Counted from the stretch's first letter, positions 1 to 5,446 are shown. The stretch is DNA of 5,446 bases from Actinomycetes bacterium (GCA_021823045.1 JAKAPB010000082.1:1925-7370); one strand, 5' to 3'. Notes: generated by a model not told the origin, from the sequence alone. A program made the numbers and translations.

Positions 1-112
1 TGCTTCGTTGATCGGTAGAGGCATCGATGCAGTCGCATATCCGTCAGCTGAATCCGCAGATGGGTAAGCTAAAGCCGCTATTAGGAAGTCTGAAGCAAGG
101 TACCCTCTTGGT

Positions 113-1384
113 CTAGGTCAACTCGACCAGACAGTAGTCCTTTTTGCCCCGTCGAAGCAGGATAACCGATCCGCCGAGCGAGTAGCTGGCATCGACTATC
201 TCTCCGACATTAGCCCGTTCCTCATTGATATAGACACCGCCCTGAGAGACCACCCTGCGGGCTTCTCCTTTGGACCCAACGAGAGGCGAGCGAGCTAGTA
301 ACTCTTCGATACTTAGTCCTGGATCGAGATCTTTTGCCGATATCTTTAGAGAAGGAGCTTCTGATAGCGCCATCCGGATCACCTCGGGGTCTTTTCCAAT
401 AAGCGACCCGGAGTAGAGTGCTTCTGAGGCCTCCAGCGCCCGGCTAGCCTCTTTTGACCCATGGACATAGCTAGTCATCTCAAAGGCGAGGCGCTTTTGC
501 ATAAGCCTGGTTTGGGGATTTTTACGGCCCTCCTGTTCAAGCTCCTTGATTTCCGCTAGATCGACGAAGCTGAAGATCTTCAGGTAGTTTGCGACCATCT
601 CATCCTCGGCTCGGATAAAGAATTGGTAAAACGAGTATGGGCTGGTCTTTTCAGGGTCGAGCCAAATTGCCCCAGATTCGGATTTACCAAATTTAGTTCC
701 ATCCGCTTTGGTGAATAGTGGCAGGGTAAGTCCGTAAGCGAGCTTCTGCCTGGCCCTTCTAATGAGGTCTATCCCGGAGGTAATGTTTCCCCATTGATCT
801 GATCCGCCTAGCTGCAACTCGCAGCCATAGTGGTCGAAGAGGTGCAAGAAATCGTAGGATTGAAGGAGTATGTAGGAAAATTCGGTGTACGAGATGCCCT
901 GCTCCCTCTCTTCAAGTCGGGAGCGGATCGATTCCTTCTGGACCATCTGATTAACGCTGAAATGTTTCCCCACATCCCTCAGAAACTCGATCAGTGACGC
1001 CTTTGCTAGCCACTCGCGATTGTCTAAAACCAATGCCCCATTATCGCTCTTAGATAGATCGAGGAAGTTGCCCAGCTGTGACTTGATCCTTGCGAGATTG
1101 TAATCGAGAGCCTCTTCGTCTAGAAGTTGCCTCTCGTCTGACTTGCCGGAGGGGTCGCCAATCATTCCGGTTCCGCCTCCAGCGAGCAGTATCGGGCGGT
1201 GGCCGGCCAATTGGAGCCGCCTTAGCATGATTATTTGGAGGAGATTGCCCAAATGAAGCGACTCTGCAGTGGGATCAAACCCGACATAACAGACAACCCT
1301 TTGGCCGTTTAGTCTCTCTAACAGGGAGTCGGCACTGTATTGGTAGATGAGCCCGCGCTCTTTTAGCTCTGATACTACCGACAC
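113..1384 (-). CDS. tyrS: Tyrosyl-tRNA synthetase
   Basis: Cytoplasmic class I aminoacyl-tRNA synthetase that activates tyrosine with ATP and charges tRNA-Tyr; 423 residues, the usual full length for bacterial TyrS. The N-terminal Rossmann domain shows GFDPTA (35-40), a HIGH-type motif written HLGN (44-47), and GMIGDPSG (73-80) with the tyrosine-binding Asp77. The tyrosine pocket continues with YILLQSYD (171-178: Tyr171, Gln175, Asp178) and GGSDQWGN (193-200). The KMSKS loop is KFGKS (231-235). An S4 RNA-binding domain closes the protein (about 355-420, with GSKGEARRVV and GGVYIN). The start is GTG at 1384, chosen because AGGAGG lies 4 bases upstream and MSVVSELKERG fits the family N-terminus. 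It lies 84 bp downstream of menD on the same strand, so co-transcription is possible. The second His of HIGH is Asn here, a variant I believe occurs in other bacterial and organellar TyrS. No damage is visible. Confidence 0.97.
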   Translation of the reverse strand: MSVVSELKERGLIYQYSADSLLERLNGQRVVCYVGFDPTAESLHLGNLLQIIMLRRLQLAGHRPILLAGGGTGMIGDPSGKSDERQLLDEEALDYNLARIKSQLGNFLDLSKSDNGALVLDNREWLAKASLIEFLRDVGKHFSVNQMVQKESIRSRLEEREQGISYTEFSYILLQSYDFLHLFDHYGCELQLGGSDQWGNITSGIDLIRRARQKLAYGLTLPLFTKADGTKFGKSESGAIWLDPEKTSPYSFYQFFIRAEDEMVANYLKIFSFVDLAEIKELEQEGRKNPQTRLMQKRLAFEMTSYVHGSKEASRALEASEALYSGSLIGKDPEVIRMALSEAPSLKISAKDLDPGLSIEELLARSPLVGSKGEARRVVSQGGVYINEERANVGEIVDASYSLGGSVILLRRGKKDYCLVELT

Positions 1385-1388
1385 TAAA

Positions 1389-1394
1389 CCTCCT
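1389..1394 (-). promoter_or_regulatory. Shine-Dalgarno site of tyrS
   Basis: On the minus strand this reads AGGAGG, a full consensus ribosome-binding site, followed by TTTA and the GTG start at 1384. It decides the non-ATG start of tyrS. The 4-base spacing is slightly short but functional by general bacterial rules. Confidence 0.85.
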
Positions 1395-1438
1395 AGGTGC
1401 TCTAAATAGGGACAGATGGTGACACAGTAGCTTAGAGG

Positions 1439-1454
1439 AAATATCGTGATATTT
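1439..1454. repeat. Inverted repeat between menD and tyrS
   Basis: Reads AAATATC-GT-GATATTT on the plus strand: 7-bp perfect arms around a 2-base centre. It lies 14 bp past the menD stop and about 55 bp before the tyrS start. As RNA it would fold into a 6-bp all-A/U stem with a 4-base loop, too weak for a classical terminator, and no U-tract follows on the minus strand where menD ends. A T5 run follows a few bases later on the plus strand. Its symmetry and A/T arms fit a dimeric repressor site better, but no particular regulator is recognisable. Arms of this size can arise by chance a few times in 5 kb, so the intergenic position is the main support. Confidence 0.4.
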
Positions 1455-1468
1455 GATTTTTGTCGGGT

Positions 1469-3259
1469 CTAGGGTTTCTCTAATGCTGCGATGACTGCCT
1501 CTTGTAGTTGCTGGTGGAACGAGAGGTTTGAGTCGCGGTCACTGTTGAAGATCGCTATTGAAAGCTCATTCGATCTTCGAGCGGACTTGATCACGTCCAC
1601 GAGATCGGCCAAACCTTCGATGTGGTAGGTCGAAATCCCAATTCCGCGAACGAGCCCATCTATGTCCGCTTGGTGAGGAGTACCGAAAAGAGCTTCAAAT
1701 TTTGACTCATCGAGATCGGATTTTTGAGCCAAAAAGGAGAAAATTGCCCCTCCGTTGTTATCTGAGATGAGGAGCAATCCCCTCGGCTGCGATTTGGTGT
1801 GCCAGATTAGCGATCCAAAGTCGTGAAGAAGGGCCAAGTCTCCGATCAGTCCGACAGAAAGGGAGTTGGGTTTCAAATTGGCACTGGCTATACCCAAAAA
1901 GGTAGAGACTAGACCGTCTATGCCGTTAACCCCACGGTTGGATAGAACCCGCGGTAGGCCATCTTTTTTTGGGGTGAACCACTCCAAGTCTCGTATTGGC
2001 ATTGAAGAGGCCACCAAGACGACGTCGTCGCCTGAGAGACATTCCATAAGTGCTCGTGAGAGTCCCGGCTCACTCATCGACGCCGTCGAAGGGCCGATAC
2101 CATCGGAATCCCACCCGAGTACCTGGTCGACAATCGATGAGGAAATATCATCGACATCCGCCCAGAGCTTGAGCCATCGGTCGTCGCGGTCCTGGGTTCT
2201 TTCCGATCTACCCTCACCCGGCAGGATTTCGACGGCTCTTTTGATCGTCCCTAATACGTCTAACAGATAGCCGATTCGGTTGGTCCTTGTTTCGTCGATC
2301 AAGGTCTCCCGGTCCGAAAGGGAGACGATCAAGGCATTATTGTTTCGGGCGCAACTCGCCAAGAAGTTAGAGAGGACTTTTGACGACCAACTTTCCCCCA
2401 GTCTTACGATCCTATCTGGGATCAGCTTGGCTGCTATTTCGCTGGAGCGCAGAAATGAGTCGGGATATCGAATGCAGTTGGGGTGATTCGATATCAGCCC
2501 CGACCGCGGATCTGCGAGAATTGGCCAGCCCAAATCCTCCGCCAATTGGTACAGGGATGAGTCGGCGCCACTTTCGGCACCAACGACGAAGATGCCCTTC
2601 TTCTTTGGATCGAACAGCTTGCGGATTTCTGCGTCATCGGCCACTCCTAGGTGGACTTTTGTGCTATACCAGGCCCCACCATCTGCCCTGGGGGCGACCG
2701 GTTTTAATTCGCCGTCGATTAGCGGTTCGGCAAAGGCCAAATTTACCTGGACCGGACCCGGCCTTAGCCCTAGGCTGCGAGAGTAAACCAAAGAGGCCAG
2801 TGACCTCCAAGACCAGCTTGCATCGTTGCGAGGGGCGCCGGGGTCGAACACTTCCTTTACGAAGTGGTCGAAGGGCCCAATCTGTCTGAGTGTTTGGGCT
2901 GCGCCAATCCCGTGGAGTTCGGGTGGGCGATCCGCAGTACAAATGATCAATGGAATTAGGGAATGGTAAGCCTCGGCGACTGCCGGAATCAGCTCCGTAA
3001 CTGCGGTACCTGAAGTGGCAAGCACTACCACCGGTTCTTTGTCGAATTTTGCCATCCCTAGTGCAAAGAATGCGCCCGACCTTTCGTCGAGTCGAACATG
3101 GGTGGTTATTTCGGGTCTTGCAGAGATCGCCAATGCCATTGGGGTCGAACGAGACCCTGGGCTAACTACTGCGTGATGCACTCCACATCTGATCCACTCG
3201 TCTACAACGGTAGCTGAGAAGCGGAGGTTCGCTCCGTCTAGGCTTTCGCCTAAGGCCAT
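1469..3259 (-). CDS. menD: SEPHCHC synthase (menaquinone biosynthesis, MenD)
   Basis: Thiamine-diphosphate enzyme that decarboxylates 2-oxoglutarate and adds the product to isochorismate, giving SEPHCHC, the first committed step of classical menaquinone synthesis; cytoplasmic. Length is 596 residues, somewhat longer than the roughly 556 of E. coli MenD. The N-terminal pyrimidine-binding domain shows SPGSRSTP (33-40), LDERSGAFFALGMAK (57-71, with cofactor-activating Glu59) and TADRPPELHGIGAAQTLRQ (108-126). The C-terminal pyrophosphate domain shows SSMPIRDLEWF (418-428), LSNRGVNGIDGLVSTF (439-454), and the ThDP/Mg motif GDLALLHD (473-480) leading to DNNGGAIF (500-507). The ATG start is supported by AAGGGAG 6 bases upstream and by the short distance to SPGSRS, as in relatives. 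That start codon overlaps the start codon of the divergent menH. The reading frame is intact. MenD differs from other ThDP enzymes in SPGSRS and SNRG.IDG, so the call is firm. Confidence 0.96.
   Translation of the reverse strand: MALGESLDGANLRFSATVVDEWIRCGVHHAVVSPGSRSTPMALAISARPEITTHVRLDERSGAFFALGMAKFDKEPVVVLATSGTAVTELIPAVAEAYHSLIPLIICTADRPPELHGIGAAQTLRQIGPFDHFVKEVFDPGAPRNDASWSWRSLASLVYSRSLGLRPGPVQVNLAFAEPLIDGELKPVAPRADGGAWYSTKVHLGVADDAEIRKLFDPKKKGIFVVGAESGADSSLYQLAEDLGWPILADPRSGLISNHPNCIRYPDSFLRSSEIAAKLIPDRIVRLGESWSSKVLSNFLASCARNNNALIVSLSDRETLIDETRTNRIGYLLDVLGTIKRAVEILPGEGRSERTQDRDDRWLKLWADVDDISSSIVDQVLGWDSDGIGPSTASMSEPGLSRALMECLSGDDVVLVASSMPIRDLEWFTPKKDGLPRVLSNRGVNGIDGLVSTFLGIASANLKPNSLSVGLIGDLALLHDFGSLIWHTKSQPRGLLLISDNNGGAIFSFLAQKSDLDESKFEALFGTPHQADIDGLVRGIGISTYHIEGLADLVDVIKSARRSNELSIAIFNSDRDSNLSFHQQLQEAVIAALEKP
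3239..3252. repeat. Hairpin at the menD/menH start junction
   Basis: Perfect 5-bp arms with a 4-base loop. In the menD transcript it reads UAGGC-GAAA-GCCUA, a stem capped by a GNRA-class tetraloop, extendable by one U-G pair, beginning 8 bases into the coding sequence. In a plus-strand transcript it reads UAGGC-UUUC-GCCUA, ending 5 bases before the menH ATG, and it takes up the first base of AAGG, the only weak Shine-Dalgarno candidate for menH. It could therefore tune translation of either gene. Seen: the inverted repeat and its position. Inferred: any regulatory effect. Five-base arms of this kind also occur by chance. Confidence 0.4.
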
Positions 3260-4091
3260 GGATAACTCCCTTCCTAGATTCCAACAACACCCTACATCTG
3301 GCGGAGCCCCCGCCTATCTCGAGGTCGCTACGGATGGGTCGCTGGAGGAGAAAGTAGTCCTGATACACGGTTTTACCCAGGCCAAGTGGATGTGGAGAGA
3401 ACTTCTTGGCCCGCTTGCACTGCGTACAAAGATGCGCATCTGTGCGATAGACGCGCCGGGTCACCTTGACTCGTCCGATCTTAGGTATAACCTAGCTCAA
3501 CTATCCGACTCGTTGGCTAACAGCTTTCAAGCGGCGCACTATGTAGGGTATTCAATGGGAGCGAGGATAGCGATGACTATCGCGGCGAGGCATCCTGAGG
3601 CGGTGAAGTCGCTCGTGGTCATCTCGGGCAACCCGGGCATAAGGAGCAGAGCACAGCGTCTAGCTCGAATTGCCTCCGATGAGAAGCTGGCCCAAGAGCT
3701 GGAGATGTTGGATGACGACCCCGAAGGTTTCAATTCCTTCCTGTATCGGTGGATCTCGCAGCCCTTATTTGGTCCATTGGGAGATCAAGGTGCGAATTTG
3801 CGCCAAAGGGCTCTGAATACTCCTTCGGCACTAGCTTCGTCTTTGCGGCTTGCCGGTTCCGGGACGCAGGTGCCGACATGGGACGAAATTATCGAATTGG
3901 CGGTCCCTTTTAGGTACATAGTTGGCGAGCGGGACGAGAAGTTTCGGGCAATCGCTGAAGAGTTGATCGCAAAGCGGGGGGGTCAAGGAGAGTTGATCGT
4001 GGCAAAAGGCTCTTATCACCAAGTTGTCTCGTCAGCACCACAGCTGGTGTTGCAGAGTCTACTCGAGCTCTATGGAGCATCGCTGGATTAA
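3258..4091 (+). CDS. menH: MenH-like alpha/beta hydrolase (SHCHC synthase)
   Basis: Probable 2-succinyl-6-hydroxy-2,4-cyclohexadiene-1-carboxylate synthase, which eliminates pyruvate from the MenD product; 277 residues, cytoplasmic, no signal peptide or membrane segment seen. The alpha/beta hydrolase fold shows VVLIHGFTQ (33-41), IDAPGH (64-69), the nucleophile elbow GYSMGAR (97-103, Ser99) with Arg103 as in MenH GYSxGxR, GNPGIRS..AQR (124-133), a WISQPLF segment (165-171) like the W-Y-QQPVF region of E. coli MenH, GERDEKFRA (223-231, acid Asp226), and catalytic His254 in GSYHQVV. The GERDxKFRA block and the menD neighbour separate it from generic hydrolases. An in-frame TGA at 3174 and the absence of another ATG or GTG favour the ATG at 3258. 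That ATG overlaps the menD start and has only a poor AAGG 2 bases upstream, so translation may be leaderless or weak. A related C-C hydrolase remains possible. Confidence 0.88.
   Translation: MDNSLPRFQQHPTSGGAPAYLEVATDGSLEEKVVLIHGFTQAKWMWRELLGPLALRTKMRICAIDAPGHLDSSDLRYNLAQLSDSLANSFQAAHYVGYSMGARIAMTIAARHPEAVKSLVVISGNPGIRSRAQRLARIASDEKLAQELEMLDDDPEGFNSFLYRWISQPLFGPLGDQGANLRQRALNTPSALASSLRLAGSGTQVPTWDEIIELAVPFRYIVGERDEKFRAIAEELIAKRGGQGELIVAKGSYHQVVSSAPQLVLQSLLELYGASLD
3266..3272 (-). promoter_or_regulatory. Shine-Dalgarno site of menD
   Basis: On the minus strand this reads AAGGGAG, 6 bases before the menD ATG. It fixes the menD start. It lies inside the first codons (about 3-5) of the divergent menH gene, so these bases are under double constraint if both starts are right. 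Confidence 0.75.
3300..3314. repeat. GC-rich inverted repeat near the menD/menH junction
   Basis: GGCGG-AGCCC-CCGCC on the plus strand: perfect 5-bp GC arms around a 5-base loop. It occupies about codons 15-19 of menH and lies some 40 bp upstream of the menD start, where the menD leader or promoter should be. It encodes the Gly/Ala/Pro-rich stretch GGAPA, so it may simply reflect codon content. Alternatively it could be an operator or leader hairpin for menD. Confidence 0.3.
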
Positions 4092-4133
4092 CGATGCACT
4101 CTAGAGCGAGGTGAATTATCAGGATCTAAGTCG

Positions 4134-4358
4134 CTAGTCTTCTTTTTTGGCTAGCTCTATTTCCAAAATGAGCTTCGTGCCCTCTAGCTTCGCCGTTGCA
4201 TCTCCGATGATGGCAAAGTCCATAAAGTCGGTCTGTGCTTGGAGCATAAAGGCTTTGCGCTCAGCCCCTTCGACCGGTGGAAGCCCTCTGCGTTTTACCG
4301 CAGCAGCCCTTTCTCTGTATCGGGCGACCATTTCATCTGGATTGAAATTTTCACTCAT
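4134..4358 (-). CDS. Small conserved-looking protein of unknown function
   Basis: About 74 residues, soluble, no signal peptide or membrane segment. From its start: an acidic N-terminus (MSENFNPDEM), a basic helix VARYRERAAAVKRR (11-24), a loop LPPVEGAERKAF (26-37), a helix LQAQTDFMDFAIIGDA (39-54), then a strand-like end LEGTKLILEIEL (58-69) and a charged KKED tail. The PPVEG.ER...Q..DFMDFAIIGDA pattern recalls short uncharacterised actinobacterial proteins as I remember them; I know no function or family name. The frame also has an ATG at 4394 that would add 12 residues (MLQWWNRLTSPI). I prefer 4358 because MSENF looks like a natural start, but neither ATG has a clear Shine-Dalgarno, so the start is uncertain. 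It converges on menH, with 42 bp between the two stop codons and no good terminator there. Confidence 0.7.
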   Translation of the reverse strand: MSENFNPDEMVARYRERAAAVKRRGLPPVEGAERKAFMLQAQTDFMDFAIIGDATAKLEGTKLILEIELAKKED

Positions 4359-4399
4359 TATTGGAGAAGTTAGCCTGTTCCACCACTGGAGCATGCAAA

Positions 4400-4441
4400 C
4401 TGATAGTCAGGAATTCTGAAATCTCAATTCTGGTTTATCAT
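4400..4441. promoter_or_regulatory. Possible overlapping divergent promoters
   Basis: The spacer between the 74-residue gene and the 58-codon gene should hold promoters for both. On the minus strand, TTGAGA (4422-4427) and TATCAG (4400-4405) are spaced by 16 bases; transcription would begin near the upstream ATG at 4394. On the plus strand, TATCAT (4436-4441) is one mismatch from the -10 consensus, with only a poor TTCTGA (4414-4419) as -35. The two would overlap. TCAG-GAATT-CTGA (4407-4419), a small imperfect palindrome, sits between them. All of this is consensus matching by eye and is weak. Confidence 0.22.
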
Positions 4442-4527
4442 TTGGACAGTTAGAGTGGACTGATCCATAGTCGATAAAGATTCGCGCCATTAGAGGACTA
4501 GAATTGGTCTTGAAGGTACAAGCCACC

Positions 4528-4532
4528 AGGAG
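4528..4532 (+). promoter_or_regulatory. Shine-Dalgarno site of the 58-codon gene
   Basis: AGGAG, 6 bases before the GTG at 4539, is the main reason for accepting that GTG as a start instead of the internal ATG at codon 21, which has no such site. Confidence 0.6.
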
Positions 4533-4538
4533 TCGCCC

Positions 4539-4715
4539 GTGAAAAAGGGTCGCCATCGCAGGTATGAGGAAGTTCGCAAAGCCAAGCGCGGGTTAGTCAT
4601 GCCCAAGCAGCGTTGCGAAGAGTGTGGGGGCGACGAGGAGCGCGGTCACGCTTCGTGGTGTTTGGCAGCCGCCGAAGATCTTGAGTTTGAAGAGGTCGGC
4701 GACGAAGAGTCGTAG
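4539..4715 (+). CDS. Small basic/acidic protein with a Cys-Cys-His-Cys motif
   Basis: A 58-codon frame from GTG to TAG with a good AGGAG site 6 bases upstream. The N-terminal third is strongly basic (KKGRHRRYEEVRKAKRG, residues 2-18). The middle carries Cys26-x2-Cys29-x7-His37-x3-Cys41, which could bind one zinc ion as a miniature zinc ribbon or knuckle. The C-terminus is very acidic (AEDLEFEEVGDEES). The basic arm plus metal site suggests RNA, DNA or ribosome contact, but that is inference. The motif spacing does not match ribosomal protein L32 or L36, nor the retroviral CCHC knuckle (x2-x4-x4). No family is recognised. It stands alone on the plus strand between a divergent small gene and a hydrolase, and is followed by a possible weak terminator. 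Its short length leaves some doubt, but the start signal and ordered Cys/His spacing argue for a real gene. Confidence 0.6.
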   Translation: MKKGRHRRYEEVRKAKRGLVMPKQRCEECGGDEERGHASWCLAAAEDLEFEEVGDEES

Positions 4716-4721
4716 GCGCTC

Positions 4722-4753
4722 TTCAGGCAATTCGTCCTTGTCAGGTTATTTTT
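4722..4753 (+). terminator. Weak rho-independent terminator candidate
   Basis: Just after the 58-codon gene, CAGGCAA (4724-4730) can pair with TTGTCAG plus one G (4738-4745) around a 7-base loop, with one A-A mismatch and G-U pairs, followed by TTATTTTT. The T-tract and position fit a terminator. The stem is poor. Confidence 0.35.
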
Positions 4754-4784
4754 GTCAGCCCCGTAGAAGCGATGACTTCGGATT

Positions 4785-4815
4785 TTGAGCTGAACCACCG
4801 GTTGCCAACTATGAT
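4785..4815 (+). promoter_or_regulatory. Promoter candidate for the right-hand hydrolase
   Basis: TTGAGC (4785-4790) and TATGAT (4810-4815, one mismatch from the -10 consensus) are separated by 19 bases, slightly long. Transcription would begin near 4822, giving a leader of about 30 bases with GAGG (4838-4841) before the TTG start at 4852. The position between a terminator-like element and a gene supports it; the spacing weakens it. Confidence 0.35.
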
Positions 4816-4851
4816 GAACACTCCTTCTAATTAGCTTGAGGTTTTAGTATT

Positions 4852-5446
4852 TTGCTCCGTGGTTTTTCATCCGGCAGGATCTTTGGAGATTTTATACCTG
4901 GCGAAGGGGAATTAGTTGTATGTTTGCACGGGTGGGCGAGAACAAAGGCAGATTTTTCATCCTTTATCTCTGAACTATTAGCTGGTTGTGATCGCCTTGA
5001 TATTTCGAGGCCTTCTGTACTGAACCTCGATCTCCCTGGGTTTGGCTCGTCTCCAGCTCCAGAAGCTGCAGTTGGAACGTATTGGTACGGTGAGGTATTG
5101 GAAGAGGTGCTGGTATCACTCGATTCAGAGTTAAATTCCCCTGACACAATCCTTCTCGGACACTCCTTTGGCGGAAGGGTGGCGGTTTCACATTCAGCGG
5201 TTGCCAAGAGGCCTCCCTGCGCCATCGTCCTCGCTGGGGTACCGCTGATCAGAATCAATCCAAAAGCTCGGCCGAGCCTGAAGTTTCAAACAGCGCGTAA
5301 GCTCCGCGCCTTAGGTTTGTTGAGTGAAAGCTCTATGGATAAGATCAGGGATCAGTGCGGCTCGAGCGACTATCGTGCGACCCAAGGGGTGATGAGGCAG
5401 GTATTCGTCAAGACTGTCAATGAAGACTATAAATCGCTAATTTTAG
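4852..5446 (+). CDS. Alpha/beta hydrolase, 3' end outside the window
   Basis: The first 198 codons of an alpha/beta-fold hydrolase that runs off the right edge without a stop. It shows the oxyanion region LHGWARTKADF (25-35), strand plus turn LNLDLPGFGSSP (57-68), the nucleophile elbow GHSFGGR (103-109, Ser105), then VLAGVPLIR (126-134) and a cap-like segment with CGSSDYRATQGVMRQVFVKTVNEDY (169-193). The catalytic acid and His must lie beyond the window. Stops at 4828 and 4837 close the frame upstream, and TTG at 4852 is the only usual start codon before the conserved region; GAGG lies 10 bases upstream. It differs clearly from the menH-like gene in sequence, so it is not a recent duplicate. 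The substrate is unknown; esterase, C-C hydrolase or haloperoxidase-like annotations would all be guesses. No signal peptide is seen. Confidence 0.85.
   Translation, partial: MLRGFSSGRIFGDFIPGEGELVVCLHGWARTKADFSSFISELLAGCDRLDISRPSVLNLDLPGFGSSPAPEAAVGTYWYGEVLEEVLVSLDSELNSPDTILLGHSFGGRVAVSHSAVAKRPPCAIVLAGVPLIRINPKARPSLKFQTARKLRALGLLSESSMDKIRDQCGSSDYRATQGVMRQVFVKTVNEDYKSLIL

Noticed and set aside
1..112. Possible gene ends: a plus-strand frame open to a TAA at 65-67, a fully open minus-strand frame with an ATG at 24, and a 10-bp palindrome GCATCGATGC at 21-30
   Set aside because: Too short to judge, no recognisable protein motif, no Shine-Dalgarno before the ATG, and palindromes of this size are expected by chance several times in the window.
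1385..1468. T-box type leader upstream of tyrS
   Set aside because: The 84-bp gap is too short for a T-box, and I see no specifier or terminator/antiterminator pair.
1866..2889. Several plus-strand open frames opposite menD
   Set aside because: They are antisense shadows of menD: low-complexity Arg/Ser/Pro-rich translations with no domain, lying over a clearly functional gene.
2664..3464. Minus-strand open frames overlapping the menD N-terminus and the menH start in another frame
   Set aside because: Out-of-frame translations without motifs; menD and menH explain this DNA.
4101..4137. Possible terminator between the converging menH and the 74-residue gene (AGCGA pairing with TCGCT)
   Set aside because: Only five pairs around a 21-base loop and no T-tract on either strand.
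4147..4419. Plus-strand 90-codon frame opposite the 74-residue gene
   Set aside because: The minus-strand translation has ordered helices and conserved-looking motifs, while this one is Ser/Ala-rich without structure.
4827..5258. Minus-strand frames opposite the right-hand hydrolase
   Set aside because: Antisense to a frame with clear LHGW and GHSFGGR hydrolase motifs.
4716..5446. Mobile element or defence-system cargo at the right end
   Set aside because: No transposase, integrase, nuclease or terminal repeats; the content is a plain hydrolase gene with its own promoter candidate.

Overview
The window reads as an ordinary, densely packed bacterial chromosome segment of roughly balanced base composition. 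I see no insertion sequence, phage gene, CRISPR array, rRNA or tRNA. The TyrS/MenD pairing, the GTG and TTG starts, and the style of the two small proteins suggest a moderate-GC actinobacterium, perhaps of the Acidimicrobiia. That placement is inference from general protein character, not a database match.

Layout: positions 1-112 hold no gene I can support. On the minus strand lies tyrS (tyrosyl-tRNA synthetase, GTG start with a strong Shine-Dalgarno). Upstream of it, in the same direction and 84 bp away, is menD (thiamine-diphosphate enzyme of menaquinone synthesis). The gap between them carries a 7-bp-arm inverted repeat. menD meets a plus-strand menH-like alpha/beta hydrolase head to head. 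The two ATG codons share the palindrome CATG at 3257-3260, so there is no intergenic space. A short hairpin and a GC-rich inverted repeat lie on either side of this junction. menH converges, 42 bp apart, on a small minus-strand gene for an uncharacterised protein of about 74 residues. After a divergent spacer comes a 58-codon plus-strand gene with a GTG start and a compact Cys/His motif, then a weak terminator-like hairpin and a plausible promoter. Last is a second, different alpha/beta hydrolase (TTG start) cut by the right edge of the window.

How the genes work together: MenD makes SEPHCHC from isochorismate and 2-oxoglutarate, and MenH removes pyruvate from SEPHCHC to give SHCHC. The two neighbours therefore catalyse consecutive steps of the classical menaquinone pathway from the two strands of one junction. 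tyrS is probably only a genomic neighbour, possibly co-transcribed from menD. The roles of the small proteins and the right-hand hydrolase cannot be told from sequence alone. The most interesting observation is the menD/menH start-codon overlap. I did not find a convincing new multi-gene system.
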